NCBI RefSeq assembly: GCF_027172205.1
Contig: NC_070604.1
Coordinates: 76,793,023-76,857,022, forward strand
Direction: 5' to 3'
DNA from: Podarcis raffonei
Lineage: Eukaryota > Chordata > Lepidosauria > Squamata > Lacertidae
DNA: 64,000 nt
Made by a program: the position numbers and the translations under genes. The notes beneath the pieces were generated by a model. That model saw only the letters and a program-made list of their open reading frames with translations. It was not told the DNA's origin and made no database searches. The stretch's first letter is position 1. The number at the start of each line of letters is the position of its first letter. This document shows positions 22,201 through 32,560 of the stretch, in pieces.

Positions 22201-24112
22201 ACTCAATGTTCGGTGATATGTAGTTTTTCTACCAGTTGTACAGCATCTACTGTTTTGAAAAATCACTGAAAGTAAAGGGATATTTTATTTCACCCTGACT
22301 GCTGCAAAGCTTTGGTTAGCTGGTGCTTGCACTACTTACAAATCTTATTCTGAAAAGATGAAACTTCAGAAACATTAAGTAAATAACATTTTTCTGCCAT
22401 AGTATTTCCAGCCTGAATCTACAGGCAAAGATACGGGACTATTGCCATTCTGAATGTAATTTAATGCCTATTCATCCAGCTGCTAATCTAATCCAGAAGC
22501 AGAATATTAGTTGCTTACTGCTTTTTGTACACAGTTCTCAGTGAATATCAGCTGCAGCTTTTGTGGATGGAGTAAGAAGGCTGCAGCAATCGGAGATGTC
22601 TCTTAGAAAAGTTTTAAAAACATTTTTAGAGCAACAGCGCTGGTGGTAAAACTACTATAACCTCTGATTTTAGGTGCTTCTGCAGTTGTTCACGGGGTTG
22701 GGACCCCATTAATACCTAAAGGGAGGTTTCAGATCCTAGGCTGCTTGTATAATAAACAGGACTGCAAGCCTTCCATTGTCCATTAAAATATTAATTAGGT
22801 CTTATCTGTTCCTGTTCCTTCTTTTCTGCAGACTGGGAACAGTGTAGAGCAGTTCCAGAAAATTTGCCACTTTTAGTTAGTTTTGTTATAAAAGCAACTA
22901 CTAAGATGATGGGTGGGTCGTGGCAGAGTTGGCAGGGACCAGCAGCCAATGGTTCACAGTGGCAATCCACCAATTTTAGTGGCACTAATTTGCACTGCTG
23001 TTAATTTTAACTGGTATCTTTTGCCGTCTATACCATCTTGCAATAAGTTTGCCCTTCATTACTTGCAATAGAACATTTACCGTCTTGGGTAAATAGGTAG
23101 TCCTAAACATCTAAATATTGCAATTCCAATTTGTTTCCTGTTCTATAGTTTGCTGCTGCCCTTAAAGCTGGTGAAGCCCTGGGGGTCCCAGAAATTTTCC
23201 CTCTGTTGACTTGTATGTTCGTATTGCTACTCTTGAGCGTAGATCTCAAATGTTCACCGATATGTCCTCTGGACAGATGGACAGACTTGACTACTTTATT
23301 CCTCCTTGCAGGGTGAAGATGACGATAATAACGTGGGAACAGAAATGAAGATACTAAGAGGGCACTGCGGACCGGTGTATAGCACAAGGTTTCTGTCGGA
23401 CAGTTCAGGACTGCTGTCGTGTTCCGAAGACACATCCATCCGATACTGGGACCTTGGATGTTTCACAAACACTGTGTTGTACCAAGGGCACGCCTATCCT
23501 GTGTGGGATCTGGACATTAGCCCTTGTAGCTTGTACTTTGCCAGCGGCTCCCATGACCGCACAGGAAGACTCTGGTCATTTGATCGGACGTACCCACTGA
23601 GGATATATGCAGGCCATTTGGCAGACGTGGACTGCATTAAGTTTCACCCCAATTCTAACTACTTGGCAACAGGATCCACAGATAAAACAGTGCGTCTCTG
23701 GAGCACACAGCAAGGAAACACAGTGCGCCTGTTTACAGGTCACCGGGGCCCTGTGTTGTCGCTTGCGTTTTCTCCAAATGGTAAGTATTTGGCTTCAGCA
23801 GGTGAAGACCAGCGGTTAAAGCTGTGGGACCTGGCATCTGGCACACTTTACAAAGAACTAAGAGGGCACACGGATAATATCACCAGCCTTACTTTCAGTC
23901 CGGACAGTAGCTTGATTGCTTCTGCATCAATGGATAATTCTGTTCGGGTTTGGGATATTCGAAACACTTACTGCAATGCTCCCGTCGATGGTTCTTCCAG
24001 TGAACTGGTTGGTGTATATACTGGACAGATAAATAATGTACTGAGTGTACAGTTCATGGCCTGTAACCTCCTTTTAGTGACTGGAATTGCACAAGAGAAT
24101 CAGGAACATTAA
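15453..24112 (+). CDS. TAF5L: TAF5L (PAF65-beta), SAGA/PCAF complex WD40 subunit
   Basis: TAF5L is the TAF5 paralogue used in GCN5/PCAF (SAGA-type) histone acetyltransferase complexes in the nucleus. Coding segments are 15453-15594, 18723-18827, 19712-20436 and 23312-24112, joined in phases 1, 1 and 0. They total 1773 nt, that is 590 aa plus TAA; human is about 589 aa from memory. The start [11 protein letters not shown] matches human exactly. Residues about 60-240 form the TAF5 N-terminal domain (for example LPLFVYLH-like and [14 protein letters not shown] blocks). The C-terminal half carries WD40 repeats: one beginning [15 protein letters not shown], then five with GH...D...W signatures ([44 protein letters not shown]). 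The acidic linker EEGEDDDNN spans the last splice. Its donor GAG/GTCAGA is weaker than the others. The 5' acceptor of the first coding exon is probably TTTCCCACAG at 15396. Confidence 0.96.
15624..15738. mobile_element. Palindromic hAT-like MITE copy
   Basis: It begins about 30 bp after the first TAF5L coding exon. CAGGTGTCGCCAACATGG faces CCAACAACATTGG...GACACCCTG, with GCCCTCCAGATATTATTGGA between. It is eroded. Confidence 0.5.
16995..17127. mobile_element. Palindromic hAT-like MITE copy
   Basis: The copy lies in TAF5L intron 2. CAGGGGTGAGGAGCCTGTG at the left and CCATGTTGTCCTCCACTG at the right are inverted, with CAGCTCCCATCAGCCC and ATGGGGGTTGTAG inside. Confidence 0.6.
17297..17473. mobile_element. 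Tc1/mariner-like MITE
   Basis: The element is 177 bp in TAF5L intron 2, with perfect 12-bp inverted ends CAGTGGTACCTC and GAGGTACCACTG and TA on both sides (17295-17296, 17474-17475). The interior is CpG-rich, with paired CCCGGAAAAATACTTCCGGG and GCGCATGCGC. The TA duplication is diagnostic of Tc1/mariner. Confidence 0.85.
18370..18460 (-). mobile_element. CR1/L2-clade LINE tail fragment, reverse
   Basis: CCTGCTGGATAAAACCAATA, CATCTAGTCCAGCATTCTGT and GCACTGGCCAACAAGATG are the reverse complement of the tail blocks seen near 34.0 and 39.3 kb. It overlaps the start of the long antisense ORF at 17962-18441. Confidence 0.55.
19229..19340 (+). repeat. (TAA)n tract joined to a reptile interspersed repeat tail
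   Basis: A (TAA)n run at 19229-19262 is followed by ATTTATACCCCGCCCATCTG and GCTGGGCTTCTCCAGCC. The same join recurs at 21423-21520, so the microsatellite probably grew from the tail of a dispersed repeat. It lies in TAF5L intron 3. Confidence 0.7.
19676..19694 (+). repeat. TAF5L: (CT)n tract next to TAF5L exon acceptor
   Basis: A CT dinucleotide run lies about 17 bp before the TTTAG acceptor at 19711. It likely acts as the polypyrimidine tract region of that intron. Confidence 0.6.
21423..21520 (+). repeat. (TAA)n tract joined to the same repeat tail
   Basis: This is the second copy of the 19.2-kb unit, in TAF5L intron 4: an interrupted (TAA)n run, then ATTTATACCCCACCCATCTG and a diverged CTGGGTTTCCTCATCC. 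Confidence 0.7.
23312..24112 (+). CDS. TAF5L: TAF5L terminal exon with five WD40 repeats and stop
   Basis: The acceptor CCTTGCAG precedes GGTGAAGATGAC. The exon holds residues 325-590 and five consecutive WD40 units, each closing with a W-D or W-S dipeptide such as IRYWD, GRLWSFD, VRLWS, LKLWD and VRVWD. It ends [10 protein letters not shown] and TAA at 24110-24112, the same tail as I recall for human TAF5L. Confidence 0.96.
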   Translation, partial: GEDDDNNVGTEMKILRGHCGPVYSTRFLSDSSGLLSCSEDTSIRYWDLGCFTNTVLYQGHAYPVWDLDISPCSLYFASGSHDRTGRLWSFDRTYPLRIYAGHLADVDCIKFHPNSNYLATGSTDKTVRLWSTQQGNTVRLFTGHRGPVLSLAFSPNGKYLASAGEDQRLKLWDLASGTLYKELRGHTDNITSLTFSPDSSLIASASMDNSVRVWDIRNTYCNAPVDGSSSELVGVYTGQINNVLSVQFMACNLLLVTGIAQENQEH

Positions 24113-25270
24113 CCTTTTTTAAAAAAAGAAAAAGAAATGGGTGTGTTGTTGAAATCCAGAGTCTATTATAAACTAAGATTATATATAATTGACTGTGAAA
24201 AAAAATGTTTTCTTTCCCATTGGTGGACATGTCCAGAATGATGGAAATACTGTACTTGAAGATGTCTTGTATTGTTGCAAAAAAAAAAGATAGGAAAGGG
24301 AGAACAACAGGAGAACTTCATTGCAAGGGCAGGAAGCTATTGGGGGTGGGTGGGAACCAACTACACATAATATTTTTCTGAAGGGATAGCCAAAACTCAG
24401 TCCAAGCAACTCAGATCATTGACTTGAATGTGTTGCAATTAATGGGCATGTCCTGCTTAACTGTTACCGGGAGTTTATATGTCTGTCTTTTAGCTATTCA
24501 GCTCCATCTACTTACTTCCCCACCAAAGTTTCTGTGGCACAAGAATCTTTGCCATCATCTTGGAAAGAAAAATGTATTTTGTTATAGGGTTGCTCCCAAA
24601 CATAAGTAACATTAAAATAATGTTTAAAATAACATTGAGGCAGGTTTCCAGCTTGCTAACATAAAAGGCATAGTATGTTTATTTTTATCGTTGAATTATA
24701 AAAACATGATTTGAATGTGACAGTGGCTGCAAAAAGATGCAGTTTGGATTTGGTATCTTCCATTAGATATAATGTTTTTAGCTCTTTCTTTATCACAAAT
24801 TTGTGGGTTCCCCCCCCCAAATCTGGTTGCACTGTGATGGTGATGCAGAATACTAGATGGCTGGGGTGATAACTACTAGCTTGCCTTCCGAAAAGAACCA
24901 GCAAAATATGGCTGACTTTATAGTAGCATGTTTGGACTCCTAATAGAAAGGGACACATTTCACCTCACCAAAAATACTTTCTGCAGATAAATATGGGCAA
25001 AGGTGTGCAGACGATGTGAAAAAAATAGTATTACTAAATTATTAATTGTGAGAAGATGCAGCTTTGCCAACTTCCAATGTTTTCCACTGATTACTGAACT
25101 ATTAAGTTGTTTCATGAAGTTTTCATACAAGTGTGTGAGCATGCAAAACCTGGGGTTGGAGAAAGCATACTCTTAAATTTTGTCATTCTAAGAAGACTGA
25201 ATATTTCTGCTTTCCGGAAAGAGATTTTGTATTTTTGTTTTTTTCTATTAAAGCATTTAGTTTAAAGAGG
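24113..25270 (+). other. TAF5L: TAF5L 3' UTR and probable poly(A) site
   Basis: This is AT-rich sequence after the stop with no coding signal. The first plausible poly(A) hexamer I noted in the expected range is ATTAAA at 25247-25252, followed by a T/G-rich stretch. The end is therefore set near 25270 and is approximate. Confidence 0.5.
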
Positions 25271-25649
25271 TTTAGTATCTCTGCGTGGAACTGAATGGGT
25301 TTTAGACTTCCATAAACAGATAAAAAGTTTTTACCTTGTGGGTTGCACCTGTCTGCTGCTTGAGCCAGGCAGGTGAGCTCTCCTGCAGGTGCATGATACT
25401 GATGTTCTCAGTCCCCTGGGTTTTTACAGACGCAGTGTCTGTCTACAGGCTCAAGCATAATTTAAATAGCAGGTAAGTGGTACTCTTAACACATGAATGT
25501 GTTAGAGCCAGACATTTCAGTCCCCTTTCTTAGAATGTTAAAACCAAGTTCTCAGTGGACACCAAAAAAATAGGTACTTGAGTTAAAATTTCAGCCTAGA
25601 GTGTTTCTGTTCTAAATTGAATTTTGATCAAATGGTCTACATTTATTGT

Positions 25650-25760
25650 AATTTCTTATATAAACATTTATGTACCACCTTTCTAATGCCTATGCCCTAC
25701 TCGGGGCAGTTTACAAGAATTTACAAATGCAGTACCACAAGAAAAAAAATACTTACTATT
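25650..25760 (+). repeat. L2/CR1-like repeat tail
   Basis: ACATTTATGTACCACCTTTC, CTCGGGGCAGTTTACAAGAA and TACAAATGCAGTACC follow the pattern of a common reptile LINE/SINE tail. It is short and eroded. Confidence 0.4.
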
Positions 25761-26369
25761 AAAATATGGGGGGAAAGCAGAAGCGGAAACCTGATAAAAC
25801 ACAACCTTTTAACTTGGTGATGTGCAAACACACAGACCTAATCCAAGCTGTGACCCCTCTATTTCCAGGCATACCCACCCCACTTGGTTAGGGGAGCAGT
25901 CTTCCTTTTCGTGGCACATGGAATGGGGAGGTCAGAGTGCCATAGCAGGGATAAAAATTACCCGTGTCTCAACCATAGCAGATCACCCAGCTCTTAACAG
26001 TAAGGTTGGTTAGCAGTATGTTGGTGTTTGCTTTCCTGTTTGGCACTGAGAAGCAAGCTGGTTCAAATCTTGCAAGCCGCTACTAACGTTTTAAAAATAA
26101 TTTCTTTGGTTGCTAGCTTTAAGAAAAGAAACAACAATATAAATTGCATCACATTATTTCTAACTTCTAATAGAAAGGATCAGGCAGAAGTTACTGGGTA
26201 GTATCCAACTGCTGCTCCTCTAACAGCAGGCTTCTGTCCACAGAAACGGGAGGGAGGCCATCTTCAGCAATGCCCTCCCTCATCGGATCCCTACAACACC
26301 CTGTAAATCTGCTCTGGAAAGTTAGACTACCGTTTGCGACATTTCCAAATTATGTTAAAATATTTTCAG

Positions 26370-26995
26370 TACAATACAACTCTTTATTACGGTCATAGAT
26401 CAGCATAAAAGGGTGGAATACAGTCATTTAAAATCTGAAAAGCGTTTTGGAAAGCTAAAAGGCATTAAAACAAGGTAAATATAAAAATCTATAAGAATTT
26501 AAAAGAGTCTAAAAGAAGGGATAGGAGCATTGGGTGGGTGTGGAGGAGCATAAAAGGTTGATATATAAAAGACAATCTACAGAGCACTCTGATATGTTCA
26601 TTAAATCTGGTTTGTGGCACAGGTCATCCCCCGACAAATTTTGAGCGCTGCTGTGCAACATCGTATGTTGTAGCAAGATTGGTATCTGAGAGCAGCAGGG
26701 AGGTATAGAATTGCCCTGTGTGCCCTGGGTACTTACGAATGTCTCTGTAGTGCAGGCACTGGAGGACATGCTCTACTGCAGGCATACGCAAACTTGGCCC
26801 TCCAGATGGTTTGAGACTACAATTCCCATCATCCTTGACCACTGGTCCTGCTAACTAGGGGTCATGGGAGTTGTAGTCCCAAAACATCTGGAGGACCGAG
26901 GTTGCCTATGCCTGCTCTACCGTTTCTATTTGTCCTGAGTCACAGGGGTATTGTCTCTACGGGTAGTCAGTCTTCTTGAAGTTTAAAATTGGGGG
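26370..26995 (-). mobile_element. Non-LTR retrotransposon 3' piece, interrupted by a hAT MITE
   Basis: Read on the minus strand, the part right of the MITE gives a degenerate C-x-C-D-S-G-Q-I-E-T segment. The part left of it gives VEHVLQCLHYRDIRKYPGHT and FYTSLLLSD. This is the cysteine-rich C-terminus of a LINE ORF2. The 3' end is near 26370 (AATAAAGAGTTGTATTGTACT). The MITE at 26779-26914 splits it. Confidence 0.6.
26779..26914. mobile_element. hAT-type palindromic MITE
   Basis: Ends are CAGGCATACGCAAACTTGG and CGAGGTTGCCTATGCCTG. Internal arms CCCTCCAGATGG and CATCTGGAGGACC form a long hairpin around ACAATTCCCATCATCC. Flanks CTCTACTG (26771-26778) and CTCTACCG (26915-26922) are an 8-bp duplication with one change. 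Confidence 0.8.
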
Positions 26996-26999
26996 TCGT

Positions 27000-27102
27000 T
27001 TTATACACAGAATGTTTAAAATATTTATTTCTTAATTTTGGGCTCAAAAAATAGGGGTCGTCTTATACATGGGGGCACCTTATACACGGAAAAATATGGT
27101 AT
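27000..27102. mobile_element. Remnant related to the 57.9-kb MITE ends
   Basis: GGGGTCGTTTTATACACAGA and GGGGTCGTCTTATACATG lead to a right end GGAAAAATATGGTA. This resembles the CCGTATTTTT...TATAAGACG ends of the 57.9-kb element. Its left limit is unclear. Confidence 0.45.
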
Positions 27103-28911
27103 TTTCTTCCCCACCCACCTCTCTCACACACAAATATTATATGTTAACACATTCAAGATATACCTTTTTTGGATATTGAGCTTCATGTTCTGATTCTTGG
27201 AGAAAACATTCTCAAACTATTTAGGGCCTAATTTGACCCCGTTGCAGCTGGGTTGCTAATGCTGTTTTTTTAAAAGGCACATAAAATGGCTGCCATTGTA
27301 TTGGATGTCACATTGCTTGTACTGAGCCAAGCTCTAAAACTGTACTATTACGGAACTCCTGTGTGATGGTGTCATTAAATGCATAAATAATCTCTGCCAG
27401 GGTCTGTCCCACCAGACTACTCTTCAGCTGCAATTAAAAAAATGTTTTTGGATAGAAGCCACACATAGTAGGAATGGCTGTCAGCTTACTCACAAACTAA
27501 TAGCCCTCCAGGTACAGAAACTCCTCAGTAGTTGAGGGTGAACATATTTATACTGATAAGAAATGTTTAAGACAAGTCTGTATGCCAATTATGATTTCCC
27601 ATCATGCTGATCGCCTGTTTTACATAGAGTTCTACATGCATATCCCTTGGTTGTATGCGAAGATTTGTGGAGCAAGGTAAGCATTTTTCAACAGGCTTTG
27701 TAGGTGGGAAATTGATTTCCTTTCCCTTTTAGTTATCACATGTAAAAAATTATGTATTGGTTGATCCATTAGAAAAAACCTGGCATTTTCAGGTACTGAA
27801 CAGTTTGTGGTCTACCTAAGACTTTCAAGCAAAAGAAGAAAGCAATTCTAAGCTAAGGGGCTTTATAACTGTTCTTAAATCTGTATAATGTACTATGCTT
27901 TATACATACACAAGTTAACGCCTTGCAAAATCTGCTGTTATAGGTGGCATAGGTTGACAGTTGCACAATTTTACTACCTTCGTACCAATTTACAACAACC
28001 AAGCCTTGGGACCAAACTCCATTCAATACTATGTAAGTCATGCATCTTTGCATAATCTGTTTTAATATATTGTAGAGTTTATATTTTTTTAAAAACACAC
28101 TATAATTTTTAGTTGCAATATGGGTGGGGGGAGGTGTTGGTGTCCTTACAGTAGATTGAAAGTAGGGTTGTTAACCAACTATAATTTTACAGCCACTGCC
28201 AAGTCTTTGCCATCTAGTTTTCCTGATTAGAAGGTGCAACACACACCCCAAAACAGAAAGTCAAGCTGTTAATTGCAAATGTGCTTTTATAGGGCTTGAT
28301 TTATTATGCATGTTGCGTACCGAGTTATGCAACTGTGCTTTCAGAATGACAGTATGTGCTGTTACCACTGATAATACGAAAGCCAAGCCAGGCCATAACA
28401 ACAATCTTCCTGGCTTCCCAAAGCATACATTCACCTTCAGGAGAATGTCCTCTGTGACACTGGTCTTCATCTGGTGGGTCAGAACACATTAGTGGGTTGC
28501 AGCTTGACCTAAGGTGGGTTGCAACTGGAGCCCTACCACTGTACAAATATATGGGTTTAAAGTGGGTCGTGGATCCGTAAAGGTTGAAGATACCTGCTTT
28601 GTTTGCTTTGGATGCAAGACTCTGTCACGGGTGACCCCAAGCATATTGTGACATGCACACCTCTAGTTCCTTCATTTGTACCCACATTGGCTATTATTGG
28701 CATGGGGGCATCATGCTTGAACATGTCTTATGTCCAAACATAATTTGGCACTACTCTTAAGATGGAAGATTATGACAGTGATTTGTTGGCACATATAAAT
28801 GCTGATGCAGCAAAGCAAATTATCAGGATAACGTGTTTTTTAAAACCCCTTTAAAAAAATGATGGACACAACTGAGTAGCCCCCTGATGGGCTTCATAAA
28901 TGGGTTGTTGC

Positions 28912-29084
28912 CAGTGCTTTTTTCTGGGGAAATGCAGGGATACGCATACCCCTAAACATTTTGTGAATCTTTGTACTTTTGTCCATTTACTGTATTTATG
29001 TTTCCTGATCTGAACTATAAAATGGTGGTTTTCTTGAGTCAAAATGAGAGTACCCCTAAACATTTTTTAGGGGAAAAGGCACTG
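28912..29084. mobile_element. hAT-type MITE with perfect 8-bp target duplication
   Basis: The element is 173 bp with ends CAGTGCTTTTTTCTGGGG and AGGGGAAAAGGCACTG. GTTGTTGC flanks it at 28904-28911 and 29085-29092. A second internal repeat, TACCCCTAAACATTTT, occurs in the same orientation near both ends. Confidence 0.8.
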
Positions 29085-30479
29085 GTTGTTGCTACATGAT
29101 TCTCTTCACAAAGGAGCATGTCAGCAGGACCTCTGTTTTGAAAGACCTGTTCTCCTTGGAGTAAAACTCTATATATGCTCAGAAGACAAACAGCATATTG
29201 AAATAATTTATAGAGTCCAGAAAATATCATCCTTAAAACCATAGAAGGGAAAAGCTGCTAGAATTGTATTCAAATATATATCTCAATTATAATAGACTGG
29301 CGGGGGATTTTTAATCAGTGGAGCTTAATCTAGTGCTTTCTTCCACAGGCCTTACTCTTTATTACTATGATATTGGCAATATTTCAGAAAGAAAAGGGAA
29401 ATGTGCCAGATTTTTGGTTTGTCCCTTCCTGTCCAGATGCTTTGAATTAAGACCTCCCATTTCCAGCTTCAAGAGGGTTGTGATTTCTTTATTTGAATTA
29501 TCAGTTGGCTGCATCTTACTCTTCCAAAGGGGGAAGTACACACAAAAATGCACTAACAAGGGGTAAAGGCTCTAAGAGCATTTCTGTTTCCTGATTCTAG
29601 TTGAATGAATTTTCCATGCATGGAATGAGAGTGGTGCAGGCATACAGAGGAACATATATAAAATTCAAAGAAAACAGGCAGGATTAGAAGTGCACCTTTG
29701 CTGCGGTGTTTTGAAATAATCATGCCTTCTGCCTCCCCACACAAAAAAATGGACAATGCTGCTTAACACTAGTATTTATCAGAAATAAATAATGGTGCAT
29801 GCAAGGAATGCAATCATTTTTTAATTTTTATATAAAGTTAGGCTCTGTGGTTCTCTATTTGTCTTTGAAATTTAATTATTGTCTTCTCTACAATGAACCC
29901 AGTTTATACACTGGAAATCCTTTCTTATCCTAATAGCTCCAAGACATAGCCTTAGAATGTTCGTTCTGGGAACTTGCTGGTAGAGATCAGAGAAGACCGG
30001 GAATTTTATAAAGGAGGGGCTAGCCTAAAACAGAGGCTGTATAAAATCTTCAAAATATGACAGCCCAGCTGTCTCGAACAGAGCGGCCATTTAGTTAGCA
30101 TCCTGTTTCTAACAGTAACTAGACAGATGTTTCTGAAAAGTTCACAAAAGCAGGGCATGAAGGTTAACTTGAGCCTGCTGTATGCTTCTCTTTAATTGAT
30201 TTCCATCTTTTAAATTGCCTAGGGGCTGGCTGGAACGGAGGAGTTGTACTGTAGTCCAAAACATCTGGAGGGGACCAGGTTGGTGAAACCTGCCCAAGGC
30301 TTTAGGTTCAGAAGTAGGCCCAGATGCCCATTTCATACTTTTGACAGGAGGCTCTTGTACTCTGAGGGATGCAATCCTCTGCATACCTTGCTTCCCAATA
30401 AACATGGATAAAAATGGACTGTCAAAATGGCAATTAAATTTCTGTGACTCGCCAGCCTTAAGTACTGAACTGAGGAAGA

Positions 30480-30850
30480 ACTGAATAAGGGCCTGGATAA
30501 GAAAAGACTGAGAGGAGATATGATAGCCATCTTCAAATATCTAAAGGGCTGTCTCATGGAAGATGTAGCAAGCTTGTTTTCTCCTGCTCTAGTGTTTAGG
30601 ACCTGAACCAATGGATGCAGGTTACAAGAAAGGAGATGCTGACTAAACATCAGGAAGAATTTTCTGACTGTAAGAGCTGTTCGACAGTGGAACCAACTCC
30701 CCCAGGTGGTGATACTCTCCTTCCTTGGAGGTGTTTAAGTAGGGGTTGGATGGGCATCTGCTGTGGATGCTTTAGCTGAGATTCCTTCATTCCAGGGTGT
30801 TGGACTACAAGGCCCTCAGGGTCCCTTGCAACTTTACAATTCTATGAATC
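30480..30850 (+). mobile_element. CR1 LINE 3' end
   Basis: The piece is recognised by a degenerate reading of the ORF2 C-terminus (GDMIAIFKYLKG-like, LNIRKNFLTVRAV, WNQLPQ) followed by the CR1 3' tail GGCCCTCAGGGTCCCTTGCA and ATTCTATGAATC. It is 5' truncated and lies upstream of ABCB10. Confidence 0.75.
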
Positions 30851-30920
30851 TTCTGTATTGATCTGAATTTATCAGCCAGTTCTTAGGTTGCAGGCATCAG
30901 AACACTGAACAAGTTACATA

Positions 30921-31155
30921 CAGTGGTACCTCAGTTCTTGAACGTCTCTGTTGACAAATGTTTCGTAACCCAACCAAACGCCGAAAACCCAGAAATAAAT
31001 GCTTCTGTTTCTGAACTTGCCTTGGAAGTTGAACAGCTTCCGCTGCATGTTTTTCAATTTTCTCAATTGAATTGAGGCTTCCGCATTGAGTTTTCAGTTC
31101 TCGAACGTTTTGGAACTCGAACGGTCTTCCGAAACTGAGAACCGAGGTACCACTG
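30921..31155. mobile_element. Tc1/mariner-like MITE, same ends as 17.3 kb copy
   Basis: The element is 235 bp upstream of ABCB10. Its ends CAGTGGTACCTC and GAGGTACCACTG are identical to those at 17297-17473, with TA on both sides (30919-30920, 31156-31157). The inverted ends continue as CAGTTCTTGAACG and its complement. The middle is AT-rich and unlike the other copy. Confidence 0.85.
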
Positions 31156-31164
31156 TACCAAATA

Positions 31165-31300
31165 GAGATAATTTTATTTACCACATTTATATCTCGCCTT
31201 TTCTGCAAGGAATTCAAGGCAGCGTACATGGATCTATCATCCGCTTATGCACCTGCTTGGTGTTTTCACAACAAACCTACCAAGTAGGGTAGGCTTAGTA
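31165..31300 (+). repeat. L2/CR1-like repeat tail
   Basis: TTTATTTACCACATTTATAT, CTCGCCTTTTCTGCAAGG, CAAGGCAGCGTACATGG and ACAACAAACCTACCAAGTAG are the usual blocks of a widespread amniote repeat tail. It directly follows the 30.9-kb MITE. Confidence 0.5.
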
Positions 31301-31799
31301 GTAGTGGTTGGTCCAAGAGCCATATGGCTGAGTTGAAGATCTGAGCCAAAATGACAGGACATTCCTAAAAAGGAACCTCACCTTAGACACAGACTTACCT
31401 GGAAGTTGTACACAGTGACTGGAAACTCCTTGGCTTTTACAACCCATGTATGCTTACCGCGTTCACTGGAAAGTAGAGATAGGAATACAAAATACATAAT
31501 AAAAACAAGAAAAAAATCAGAAACCAATAAACCCTCCTACCCTCCTGTTGTGTAAAAAACAACAACCGTGCAGATCAGTTTTATTCCCTGGACTATCTCA
31601 CTCCCAAGTGTAAATAGACTTGCAGCCACAAGTCCAAAACCTGGTTTAGTGTAGTTCCGGGGAGAGCAGCACCCTGCACATGTTCCAATAAGCTTTTTGG
31701 GGGAGGGGGGGAAAGCCACTTAGCGTGTTTTAGGAACCTTAACTGAAAACCTGGCAGAGTGATAGTGTGTTGTTGTTTTTTCCCCGTTTTCGTTAACAG

Positions 31800-32560
31800 C
31801 GTGGTGATCATGGGGCGCGGGAGGCGGGCTTCTCAGCGAGGCTCCCTGTCCTCCCGGCACAGGCTGGACGAGCAGCGGCGGCGGCCTCTACGCCCTGGTC
31901 CGGGCCGCGAGCGGTAGAGGGCGCCGCCGGACGCCGCAATCGCTCGGGCGGGTCGCTTCTGTCGGCTGGGGATGGTCGGAGGCCGCCTCAGCTGAGAGCC
32001 TTATCAGCGCCCAGCAGAAGCAGGAGGGGCCGGGCTGGGCCCCGTTTAGGCGGGCCGCGCTCTATGGGGCAGCGCCGGCGGCGCAGCCTGTGAGGAGGCG
32101 CCGCTTTGCTCTCTCCCGCCGGGCGCCGCAGCAAGGAAGCAGCAACAGCAAGCAGCCGCCACCTCCGCGCGGCCCCCGGCCATTTGCTCCATGGCAGGCT
32201 TGCTTCCCCGCCTCCCTCTGCTGCTGCTGTGGCGCCAGCAGCGGCGCCGGCGCCTGCATTGCTGGCCCTGGACTCCGGCTCCTCTCAGAGGCGCGGCGGC
32301 GGCCGGTGGCGGCGGCGGGTGGGCCGCGTCGCCCTCGGCGGGCAGGTGGCAGGACGCTGCTGTTCCTTCGCCCGGCTCCCTGCACTCGGCTCCCAGCTCC
32401 GCCGCGTCCTCGTGGGCGGCCTCGGCGGGGACCTCACGGAAGAAGGCGGGCGATCCCCCGGGAGCCGCGCTTCCCCCGGCTGCCGGGCCCGCCGCCGAGG
32501 TCTCGGACGCCAAGAGGCTCCTGGCCTTGGCGTATCCCGAGCGCTGGAGACTGACAGGTA
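31800..32560 (+). promoter_or_regulatory. ABCB10: ABCB10 CpG-island promoter and leader
   Basis: Very GC- and CpG-rich sequence immediately precedes and covers ABCB10 exon 1. A CTTATCAG motif (GATA site in reverse) lies at about 32000-32007, roughly 185 bp before the ATG. Two short upstream ORFs lie at 31972-31995 (7 codons plus stop) and 32064-32093 (9 codons plus stop), if transcription starts that far up. No TATA box was noticed. Confidence 0.65.
32191..32557 (+). CDS. ABCB10: ABCB10 exon 1: mitochondrial presequence region
   Basis: The exon has 122 codons plus one base, with donor CTGACAG/GTACCT. Composition is Ala, Gly, Arg, Pro and Ser rich with almost no acidic residues until about residue 70, typical of a matrix-targeting presequence. 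The conserved part begins near [15 protein letters not shown], which matches human RKLLGLAYPERRRL. The region before that is poorly conserved and shorter than in human. The ATG context (CTCCATGG) has G at +4 but no purine at -3, so a different start cannot be excluded. Confidence 0.85.

Larger units (their letters stand above)
25271..31800. other. TAF5L-ABCB10 intergenic region, repeats only
   Basis: No conserved exon was recognised here on either strand. It contains an L2/CR1-like tail (25650-25760), a LINE piece split by a hAT MITE (26370-26995), a Tc1/mariner-like remnant (about 27000-27102), a hAT MITE (28912-29084), a CR1 3' end (30480-30850), a Tc1/mariner MITE (30921-31155) and an L2-like tail (31165-31300). 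The sequence between these is AT-rich and unassigned. Confidence 0.6.

Noticed and set aside
23103-23435. 110-codon minus-strand frame
   Set aside because: It is an antisense shadow across the TAF5L last-exon acceptor.
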